A stretch of DNA of 64,000 nucleotides from Daedaleopsis sinensis. Its lineage: Eukaryota > Basidiomycota > Agaricomycetes > Polyporales > Polyporaceae. Made by a program: the position numbers and the translations under genes. The stretch lies in the NCBI GenBank assembly GCA_033807695.1, contig CM066308.1, positions 868,001 through 932,000 on the forward strand. Direction: 5' to 3'. The notes under the pieces were generated by a model. The model did no database searches. It was not told the origin of the DNA and was given only the letters and a program-made list of their open reading frames with translations. Position 1 is the stretch's first letter. The number at the start of each line of letters is the position of its first letter. This document shows, one piece after another, positions 55,768 through 64,000 of the stretch.

Positions 55768-58527
55768 CTAGGCCTCTCGAACGAACGGCGTGACGAGAAG
55801 AGGACACTGGCTGCCCTCCTTGTGCTTGCCCATGACATACGGCCTCGTGAGTACCCTGCAACCGGCATCAGCTCGCTGCGCGTCGCAGAAACAAAAATCG
55901 ACTTACACGTTCGCCTTCCCGACCTTGTCGCACTCCGCAAACTTGAAGTGCGTCACGAGCACGAACATGAACATCTTGATCTCGATGATCGAGAACTTGA
56001 CGCCGATACACGACTGCGCGTCGCAGCGGCGCAGCACCGCATGTGCACGTACACATTCATCGTCAATATCGATATCGTATCGGGGAGCACACACAACTGC
56101 GCACGGAGCCACACGCGACTCACCCGGGGGCCTGCGGAGAACGTGAGGATGTTGTTGTACAAGCCCGGCTGCGCCTTGACCGCGTCTGGGAGGTGGTCCC
56201 ACCGATCGGGGCTACGAGCGCCTGGTCAGCACATGGACATCGCGGACGTCGCGCTGCGGCCGGAGATGCAGGAACGCGTGCGATAACGAAATGAACGGGG
56301 AGGAAGGGAGAGACGTACTTGAATGCCCAGCCGTCCGGGCCCCACACCTCGCGGTCGAGGTTGAAGGCCTCGATCGGGACGTGCACGCAGCTGCCCTTGG
56401 GCATGACAAACGCGTTCGCCTCCTCGACGTCCCCGTACTGCGTGCGCAGCTTCACGGGCGTCGCGGTCGGGATCACGTCGTCCTGCGTCGCGACGCGGAT
56501 GGACGAGTGCACTGGGGGGATGAGCCGCAGCGTCTCGCGCACAACGTTCTCGAGGTACGGCAGCTCGGCGACCTGCGCGTAGAGCGATGCGATTTCGTCT
56601 TGTGTAAGGGAATCGAGCGATGTGGGCGCGACGGAGAGGAGCTCCGCGCGCAGGCGGTCTTGCACGGCGGGGTAGACGGAGAGCAGGTAGAGGATCCATG
56701 TGACAGAGAGCGAGCTCGTGTCCGACCCGGCGAACATGAACGTGTTGATGTTGTGCAAGATGTCCTCGTCGGAGATGCGCTGGTCCGGAGGCAGGTCGAC
56801 GGCGACGTTCGAGCGTACTAGAGTGCAAGTTAGGCTGGCTGGCGGACCAGATCTGGCGGTGAAACGCTTACGCAGTGCGCTCAGGAGATCTTTGCCTCCG
56901 TATACGCTGCCTGCCTTCTCTGCCTCCTCGATCTTTCTCTTCTTCTCTTGGATGAGCCGACCCGCAACACGCTTGATTGTGTCATGTGATTCTCTAATAA
57001 CCTTGAAACGGTCTCCGGGCTGCAGCAACAACGGGTTAGCAATTAGCGAACCGCCGTAGAGGATCACGTACCGAGAACCTGTCCAAGAAGGGGAAGTACA
57101 GTATGACCAGTTCCCAGAGGCCTCCTCCCTGTTGCGAAACAGCGATCTCAAACATCTCCTTGTATGCCAGGAAGAGTTCATTCGATTCGTCATGTATCGC
57201 ATTGAATTGATAGTCAAAGCCTGTATGAGACGGTCAGTGTCGGATATTGCAGACGAATCTCAACACAATTCTCCATGCGGTTTTGTCGTCTGAATCGTCC
57301 CAGGATTCAACTGTGAACCCCGCCCGCGTATGAGTGGGTCTCATAGAAAGCGACTCGGAAGGCAGAACGAACCGGGTGAGTATGAAATAGAAACAGACTA
57401 GAAGCACGACCATCGAAATCGCGTCGCTGCGGCGACGGAGGTGCAACGAGAACTCAATATGACTCTGCTAGAATCGCAATTCTGACGACAAACCGCTTTG
57501 TGTAACTCGCGTCGGGATCGCAGGACATCGACGACTTTGTGCAGTAATGATGGCAGAGCTAAGAAAGTAAAGGCGACATACCGGCAAGGCCAATCACGTC
57601 GAACGTCGCTCGACTAACCCAATGACACACGTCCAACCGTGCCCCCCCTCTCCATTTATCGTCTTGTAGTTCGATCTGAGCATCCTCGACGAGAGCCATC
57701 CATCTGTCCCTCAGCTCAACGGCCTTTTGGAAGGTGACAGGTATCAGAGCCCGCATGTTCTGGATGGAGAACGCAGGCATGCCGACGCGGCGTTGTCGTT
57801 TGTGCATTTGGCCCTCCGCAGCCAGCATGCCCGTCCCAATGAGGCTGGAGATGAGAGCACGAGATTGCCATGGCTTCTCATAGATTATAGAGTGTTTCAA
57901 AATATGGGCCAGTGACACGGGATCGAGTGTGAAGAGGCGTTGATCCCACTGCATCACGGGGTCAGGGAGACGGCGGTGCAGGACTCGTAGGAGAGCTCAC
58001 AGGAAGAAAGCCACGTATTCGCACATTGCGTCCATAGTGTTTCACGAATGCTTCGTGAACTCGAGGCGATCTGGAAGGGCTAATCATGTAGTTAGTATCC
58101 GACTAGGAAATAACTCGTAATCTCTAGAACATCCCCAAATCGCTTGGTTGTGTGTGGCCTTCAGTCCCTCTGTGCATGCAATAGCACCACCCGTGCTAGC
58201 ACTAGAATGCTGCCCCTCTTCTCAAGTGATCGATTCGCAACTTGACACCAAGCTAGCGTACCGCTAGGCGCCCGTGTGTTCGAATGACAACCAAGGCATC
58301 ATACAGCAGAGCTGAGGGTGCAGCTTGACGAAGAGGACGTCTAGGACAGCAACTTCAAGATGAAGTACTCACTCTAACACCATTCCCATGTGATTCCCAA
58401 AGAAACTACGAGTTGGTGGACCGGGTAGTCTTCGCAGCGGGTTCCGCTGCGGTTCGAGCACAGCCAGATAGAACAAGTAGGCAGCACACGCTGCAACAGC
58501 AGCGAGTGTGCTATATAGAAGGAGCAT
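55768..58527 (-). CDS. Microsomal cytochrome P450 (class II)
   Basis: Membrane-anchored P450 monooxygenase; substrate unknown. Nine exons on the minus strand: 58527-58373, 58070-58001, 57948-57582, 57220-57072, 57019-56872, 56817-56319, 56211-56124, 56013-55907, 55855-55768. They give 556 residues. An N-terminal anchor (MLLLYSTLAAVAACAAYLFY) is followed by the proline hinge RRLPGPPTRSFFG, the I-helix FAGSDTSSLS, the K-helix ETLR, NPDRW and the heme loop FSAGPRSCIG with the ligand cysteine at an exon start. It is a different family from the CYP505 pair and needs a separate reductase. Intron 1 (302 nt) is much longer than the others (about 50-60 nt). It is convergent with the oxygenase gene, whose stop is about 155 bases away. 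Confidence 0.92.
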
Positions 58528-58971
58528 TTCAGGTGGTCAGTGAGCTCAGACGTAGAAGAGGTTGAAGATAGAGTTATAGCGAGAGCTAGGATGAACGCGT
58601 TTGTCTGCAGTCTTATTGTCTATGCAAACAATAACAGGGCCAAATAAAGGGAAGTTTAGCTAGAGCAGGCGAGTCTTGTCTGTTCATGGTCGAGATTTGT
58701 CGAGCCTCAGAGCGGTGATTGAGTAGAGAGAATGATTCATAGAATCCAACGCGGGCGGCGGGAGGAGATCAAGTCTATTTTCCGAAAATACCAGGCGCCA
58801 CCTCCTCTACTTACCCCAAAATGGCCAAAATGTGGCGGTCCGGATTACCGGTAGTGGGGCGCTTCTCCTGCTGGCCGTTCGACTCTCCGTGTTTGACTCT
58901 TCGACTCGCAACTACCGTGTCGACGTTGAGCAACACCCTAGCTCTAACCCCCAACATCTTGATTCATCAGA
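58528..58971. promoter_or_regulatory. Divergent promoter, P450 / CCDC25-like
   Basis: About 440 bases between two start codons on opposite strands. It is AT/GC mixed with a TATATAG motif close to the P450 start (58510-58520). No repeat or RNA gene seen. Confidence 0.4.
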
Positions 58972-60005
58972 ATGGTGCTCTTCTTTACCTCGTCAGGTAT
59001 ACGATGCGACACGCATATGCTTTTAGAAATCTCACATTCAACTTTTTAACAGCGAACGAACCCCCCGTCGTCATCTACATGGGAAAGGACAAATTTGAAA
59101 GTCAGTACACATGGTGCAGCTCACGAGATGATCACTAACATGCAATCTCTTGACAGATGAAGATTTGATCAAGTACGCATGGCCGCAGGATGTCTGGTTC
59201 CACGTCGACAAGCTCTCCTCGGCGCACGTTTACCTTCGGATGCCCGAAGGAATGACATGGGACACGATTCCGGAACCTCTTCTTATCGACTGTGCTCAAT
59301 TGGTCAAGGCTAATTCTATCGAGGGTGTGTAATTACCCGATGATATCAGCTGTTGATCGGAAACCAATACCTCTAGACCTCTAGGCAACAAGAAAGACAA
59401 CATCTCCATTATCTGGACGCCGGCGGATAACCTCAAGGTTGTTCACAGCTTCTCGCTGTACGAGACTCTCTTTCGTTGCATGCTCACGTGTTCACTATTA
59501 GAAAACTGGGGATATGGCCGTCGGACAAGTCTCGTTCCACAACGACAAGCGAGTGGGTTCTATCGCTAAACCCTTTCAAAGATACACGTTAATCCGATTT
59601 ATCTAATTAGGTGAAGCGGAGTGCGTTGACCGCCTTAGCATGTCCAATGAGCAGGTGACTCACTCCCGGAGCTGCAGCACACGTTGCAAAGCGCGAGAAC
59701 CTCATCGTCAACCGGCTGAACAAGACCAAAGTCGAGCGTCAAGTCGACCATGAAGTCGAGCGGACCGAGCGGATCAAGCAGGAAAATGCGGTAAAACGCG
59801 CGGCTGCTGCACAGAAGGTGATAAATTTTTATCCATCCCACGAAACTCGCGGACTGACAGATCGCAGAAAAAAGCGGACGCGGAGCTTGCCCGCGCCCGG
59901 GAGGCAGAGAAGGCCGCCCGCTCATACGACAACCTCTTCAGCGGGGATGATGAGGATGGGCCGCAGAAGCAGTCCGTTCAGGAGATGATGGACGATTTCA
60001 TGTAG
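58972..60005 (+). CDS. CCDC25 / Jlp2 family protein (NFACT-R domain)
   Basis: Small conserved eukaryotic protein with an NFACT-R (DUF814) domain and a charged coiled-coil tail; yeast homologue Jlp2, animal homologue CCDC25. Eight exons: 58972-58996, 59053-59100, 59157-59324, 59385-59437, 59502-59552, 59611-59620, 59678-59817, 59868-60005. They give 210 residues, the family's usual length. Seen: start [60 protein letters not shown], the hydrophobic strand [23 protein letters not shown], and the acidic end [10 protein letters not shown]. Exon 6 is just 10 nt. The acceptor of exon 7 (CTGCAG at 59677) was chosen because it restores the family reading before RENLIVNR. Biochemical role is unclear in fungi. 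Confidence 0.93.
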
Positions 60006-60197
60006 GAAGGTAGGGGAAACAGATTTACATGCTGATGATACGAGTCATAGGGATGCGATCGGCGCAGGAATACGGTGGATATATGTACGGATAGGCCATG
60101 GGGCCTGACCTTTTGTGGTCGTCAGCACAACGGTCGACGTCGCGGTGGTTGATCTCGACTCACAAGCTAGGTTCCACTGTGCTCGATCCATCGATCC

Positions 60198-60546
60198 TCA
60201 GCCGAAAGATGGCCGCGTCGCAGTAGGTGCGGCCCAGCCCTGCTCTTTTGCCTTCTTCGCGAACGCCGTCGACGACGAGCCCAGAGTCGTACCGCTCGAT
60301 GAGCTCGACTTCGAGTCTTTCTTCTTGCTATCGGTGGCGTCGCATAGTGTCGCCGTGTCCGACATGACAGACTGGGCTATTGGGCAGGAAGTCAGCTCGA
60401 ACAGGCTGTGACTTCGAGAACGCAGTGGAGCACCAACCATCAGAGGCTTGTCCCTTCAGCGGTGCCGTCTGACCGTTCGATCTCGCGGGCCCAGGTGAGG
60501 CCGACGGAGCGGCGGTTTTATCGTCGGTACTGGCGTCGTTGCTCAT
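60198..60546 (-). CDS. Small disordered protein of unknown function
   Basis: Two exons on the minus strand (60546-60438 and 60376-60198; intron GTTGGT...TAG, phase 1) give 95 residues starting MSNDASTDDKTAAPSASPG. An in-frame ATG 27 bases upstream (MQSLARLFT) could extend it to 104 residues. The chain is Ser/Ala/Lys-rich. The middle has SDTATLCDATDSKKKDSKSS. The end is better ordered (STAFAKKAKEQGW, then a Pro/Thr tail). No domain recognised. It is convergent with the CCDC25-like gene, whose stop is about 190 bases away. Confidence 0.6.
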
Positions 60547-61560
60547 GGTGAAGAGGCGGGCGAGGGATTGCATGTACGAGGTGAGACTCGGCGGTGCGGT
60601 GGGGGTGGGAGTAAGCAGGGGTGGTTGGTGCTTTCCCTTCACCCGACTTGGCCCCACCTTTAAACCCCCAGCCCTGCCGGTCCCACCAGGTTCGCCGGCG
60701 GCGACCGCTTGACCAGCGCGCGTGGTTCGCTACCGGCACTTGCGCAAATCTACCGCGCACCAGTACCTGACCGGCGGTCTCTAACATCACCTGGAGCGTC
60801 GCATATGTCTATCGATGCCCCCGACCTCCCCCGACCCTCCTCCTAGGCGCCATACGCGCGCCGCAGTCTTTTTCGCTGCTGCGCGCGCGATGTTCCACTC
60901 AGGTCCCCGCCTACGCAGCTGCGCTTCTTCAACATCGGTGGCTGCGCAGCTGGCCACGAGAGTCACGCAGTATGTTCGATGAGTGGTACGAGTCTGTGTA
61001 TCTGGTCCATTGTGTGAGGCTGCTTGGAAGGCATTGCATTTCACCGCGGGGATCGGCTAGAAGCGCCAGAAGATCAAAGTCGCAGTCGATGTACAAATTC
61101 CATGCGGACGCGCACTTGCATGACTCACATTCTCTTGGGTTTCAGGCTCTAGAGCTTTGTCCGAATTCGGAGGTGGACCATGCTGAGTTATGACAAGTCG
61201 CCGCAGTGGTGATCACAGTCCCGTCGACTTCGACGCATCCACCAATGCCTGGCAGAGTGATAGATCAGCTACACTGACTAGTGACAGGTGGTTATGTATC
61301 AATGCCTCTCGTCAGAGGCCTCCGTCATCTATCAGGACTCTCTGCTTACCGTGCAGATATCAATGGCCGGCGCTGTAGCAGCTCCCTTTGGGATTACCGT
61401 AGGCGCTCCCCCGCCGACGTCCTAATAGAGACGTTGGTTGCTGACACGATAGCGCTCCCCCGCCCTTGCCTAAAGAGAGACCTCTCGTTCAAGCCTTCAA
61501 CATTCCTCCCAGAGTAGGACACTCGTTCGAACTCCGATATTCCCTCGGTGAGCCTGTTTA
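60547..61560. other. Intergenic, no gene seen
   Basis: About 1 kb. The first 250 bases are GC-rich promoter for the small gene. The rest has only short frames. At 61380-61470 the phrase GCGCTCCCCCGCC occurs twice about 60 bases apart. Confidence 0.45.
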
Positions 61561-61589
61561 TTGCTATCTATTCAATGCGGATGCTGCCT

Positions 61590-62075
61590 GACAGCGCGAC
61601 ACGACAGAAGCGGCCGCGCCTTCGACGGTGCGCCCCCGACGATGCGCCCCCGACGGTGCGCCCCCGAAGATGCGCCCCCGACGGTGCGCCGCCTGGCAGC
61701 ACATCCTTGGCAGTCAGTCCGTGAGCACACCCCGCCAGCGCGCCGGGATACTGCGCGCGCCAGCAAGCCCTCGACAGCACGTCTGCAAACGTGCAGCGCG
61801 CCCTCGACCAGACAGCGCGTGCACAATGCCGCGCCCCGGCAGCGCACACCCAATGCCACGCTCCGAACAGCGCGCCCGGTGCGCTGAACCCATCTCGACA
61901 GCGCACGCGCAAATGCGCCCAGCGCGCCCTCGACCTGACAATGCGCACCCCATAGCGTACCCCGAACAGCGCGTCCGGCAGCGCTGCGTCCATCAGTACC
62001 AGTACGCCCTGGACCCGACGGTGTGCGCCGAATAGCGCGCCCTAGAACGCGCGCCCGGACAGCGTCCCCGCTACC
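61590..62075. repeat. GC-rich degenerate repeat tract
   Basis: The left part (61625-61690) has four near-copies of a 14-base unit of type GACGGTGCGCCCCC. To the right, looser repeats of CAGCGCGCCC, GACAGCGCGTGC and CCGGCAGCGCAC continue to about 62070. All six frames are open for long stretches because of the composition, which explains overlapping spurious frames on both strands. No gene is called. Confidence 0.75.
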
Positions 62076-62645
62076 GGGGTTGTTAGCTCTGTACCGGCGG
62101 TCGGTTATGAGGCTACTAGGTGAGGGCGAACAGGTATATTGATAACGAGCAGACGAACGTTCGGGGATGGTGTGCGGGCGGTGTCGACCAGTGATCGCAG
62201 AGACTTTGAATATGAATAGTACAGATAAGATGGTGCGGCGGGGGTGGGTAGTAGTACAACGGCATAGTCGACAACATGTAGTAAGAAGGGAAGGAGGGAG
62301 AAAGGATACACCTAATCCAAATCATCATCTTCGCCCACCGGAATGGGAGTGAGGTCGGGGAGAGAGTCTACGTCCATAGCGGTGCTATCCTGATGTGATC
62401 CTAGGCAAAGCCAGGCCTTGACGTACCTCCACGAATGTTCGCAAAACGTCTTCATTCTTGTACGAACGTCTGCTTGGCGAAGGGCATACGCTTTCGCACC
62501 CTCGCAATATTCTTCCTGGCCTGGGCTGACGAACACCTTGTCGACGCGAGCCTCCCATTGCTGCGCGGACCATTGATGGAATGCGAGGACGCGTCGCATC
62601 TCCTCCTCGAGAAGTTCGCATTCTTCGCGCCACCGGTTTGCGCGT

Positions 62646-63392
62646 TGATACGTCGACTGTAGATCTAAGGCTGAAACCAACCAGAAGACCACAGAAGAAC
62701 AAGAAAGGCGGGGAGTCCAGTCGATTCCCAATCACAGCGGCGAGCCGAGAGAGCGTCGACGGGTCAAGGAGGGACAAGAGGCGGACGACTACGTCGAGGA
62801 GACCGCCGAGAGTCGGCGTCGCGCCGACCGTGTAGGACGACGCTGAGGGAGTCACGGCAGGGCGCCGGGCGAGTTTGTGCGAGTGGAGACGGACGTAGAG
62901 CGACGAAGCGTAGGCGACAGCAGGACGGACGATCCAGACTAAAGAGAACGCAGCGTAGAGGCCAAAGAGCGCGTCGACGACGACAGTCGGCGTTCCCGAC
63001 ATCGCCGAAATCCGTACTCTGGAGGGGAAAACCAAAACTGAATTCCGAGACACTACTGCGCGAACTAAGTACTACCGCCGTGACGAACGGCCGGTCCCGC
63101 GTGATACAACCCGCCGTCTGACTAACAACCCGCCGCTATCTGAGACCCTGCGTCCCCTGGCCCTAAACCTCGCCCCAGCGCCTACCAACCTTCTCGTCGT
63201 GACGGTGGCTGTGCTTCCGCGTCGCGCCGTCCCAGCCTCGTTCCGTACTGCTAGCCGTCGGGGGTGCGCGGTCCACGTCTCCGTCGGTGGCGAGTCGGCG
63301 CTGGTCCTACCGCCGTGGCGTCGGCGGTCAGGCTGTCGGCGATGGCCGCTGAGGCTCGAAAATACAGGGCTGGGCCTGTGGGGCACCCAACA
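62646..63392 (-). mobile_element. 747-bp TG...CA insertion, probable solo LTR
   Basis: On the minus strand it begins TGTTGGGTGCCCCAC and ends GACGTATCA. It is flanked by a 4-bp duplication ACGC (62642-62645 and 63393-63396 as GCGT on plus). TG...CA ends plus a 4-bp duplication fit a solo LTR. I found no partner copy in the window. It contains an open frame with hydrophobic segments, described separately. Confidence 0.75.
62664..63002 (-). CDS. Open frame with hydrophobic helices inside the insertion
   Basis: From an ATG at 63002 (MSGTPTVVVDALFGLYAAFS) the minus strand encodes two or three hydrophobic stretches (LFGLYAAFSLVWIV; FLFFCGLLVGFSLRS) separated by a basic loop. Without splicing, the frame leaves the element and runs to 62385 in a frame different from KDZ. 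The element ends shortly after the last helix, so this could be a short membrane-protein frame carried by the LTR, or chance. It is not needed to explain the KDZ gene. Confidence 0.25.
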
Positions 63393-64000
63393 GCGTGCCC
63401 TCGCCTTGCACCATTCGATGCGAAGGGCTGGTAAAACAAGTGTGTAAGTATCCTGAAGCACCATACACGACTTATAAAGCACATACATTCTTGTAGGCTT
63501 TGCTGAGCCTGTGCCCCGCCGGCTTCGGCGTCCTCGGCGGATGGGCATGCGAGCCAGATCCACGACGCGACACGGTGACTCTCGGTGACAGTGTCGTCCT
63601 CGTTGACATGTCGTATATCGGAGTCCATGAGCGGGCGGAGCACGGCACGCCATCCTGCGTGGTCCTTGTTGAGAGGCGAAGAAAGGCTGGCGAGTACGTC
63701 GAATGCGACACGATAGCGACTAGCTGCCATATTGATCTTGTACTGTACAGTCGAAATCGCACTCATCGAACGGGTGTTGGATGATTGCCCTCGAACGAAG
63801 CGATCCTTGACCTTGTACAAGTGGGCGCGTAGCTCGAGGAAACCGCGGAGGTTTGCCAAAGCGTCGTGAGCTTGAGCCTCGCGGAGGTGCCACTCCTGCT
63901 CAAGGAGCTTGACATCGGAGGTGTCCAAGGTAGCGCTGGGGAGAAGGAGCGGGATTCTATGAGGCAACTGGGATGAGGAGGAAGCCATGAGCTGGGCACG

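Larger units (their letters stand above)
62312..64000 (-). pseudogene. KDZ-type transposase, C-terminal part, interrupted
   Basis: The C-terminal region matches proteins linked to KDZ (Kyakuja-Dileera-Zisupton) transposons, abundant in mushrooms. The frame is open to the right edge, so the 5' part is outside. Seen: LLEQEWHLREAQAHDAL, LRAHLYKVKDRFVRGQ, YRVAFDVLASL, WRAVLRPLMDSDIR, HRVASWIWL. After an intron (63428-63486) comes LRIEWCKARAR. The frame then meets a 747-bp insertion (62646-63392) and resumes with NRWREECELLEEEMRRVL, followed by the charged tail ending in GEDDDLD. Element plus target duplication adds 751 bases, so the frame is shifted and the gene is broken here. KDZ elements have DDE-type transposases; the catalytic part is not in the window. 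Confidence 0.85.

Noticed and set aside
53500..58600. 2OG oxygenase and neighbouring P450 as a biosynthetic gene cluster
   Set aside because: There is no synthase, terpene cyclase, transporter or regulator nearby; two convergent oxidases alone do not make a cluster.
61561..62035. Several 80-140 codon frames on both strands
   Set aside because: They arise from GC-rich repeats that lack stop codons in every frame.

Overview
The window looks like nuclear DNA of a filamentous basidiomycete, most likely an Agaricomycete. Genes are compact and split by many introns of about 50-75 nt. They include a fused P450/P450-reductase of the CYP505 type, and the mobile elements are those typical of mushroom genomes: a chromodomain Ty3/gypsy retrotransposon, a Helitron, a hAT element and a KDZ transposase. 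I cannot name the species. Exon boundaries come from reading splice sites and conserved protein motifs by eye.

Layout. A tetraspanin runs in from the left edge (1-1421). It is followed by a large inverted duplication: two CYP505 genes lie head to head (1857-6200 minus, 12541-16884 plus), and the spacer holds a cytosolic-type thioredoxin reductase (7606-8903 minus). Near 17.4-18.0 kb is the first of two related genes of unknown function for single-pass membrane proteins; the second is at 35.3-35.8 kb. The stretch 18-21 kb is gene-poor and rich in tandem and inverted repeats. Next come the V-ATPase proteolipid subunit (21442-22311) and a SUN-domain SLP1-like protein (22649-25754).

From 27.5 to 35.0 kb the DNA is mobile or repetitive. 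A tandemly duplicated repeat was hit by a full-length LTR retrotransposon (27978-34548, 255-bp LTRs, target duplication GCCGT). A 478-bp Helitron later landed inside that element's integrase. To the right is a 97-bp tandem array with G-tracts. Housekeeping genes follow: RPAP1 (36545-40477 minus) and PRMT3 (42690-44876). A complete 6.8-kb hAT transposon (45717-52523, target duplication TATGTACG) comes next; its transposase carries one nonsense codon, and the element also holds a possible passenger gene.

The right part has a small unknown gene (52625-53050), a 2OG-Fe(II) oxygenase (54000-55612), a microsomal P450 (55768-58527), a CCDC25/Jlp2 homologue (58972-60005) and another small disordered protein (60198-60546). 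After a GC-rich repetitive tract, the 3' part of a KDZ-type transposase runs off the right edge. It is split by a 747-bp TG...CA insertion with a 4-bp target duplication.

Functionally the window mixes redox metabolism (two CYP505 enzymes, thioredoxin reductase, a class II P450, a 2OG oxygenase) with ordinary cell genes. There is no backbone enzyme of secondary metabolism, so I do not call it a biosynthetic cluster. The most informative signals are the nested, datable transposon insertions and the inverted CYP505 pair, whose similarity rises from promoter to 3' end as expected for gene conversion.
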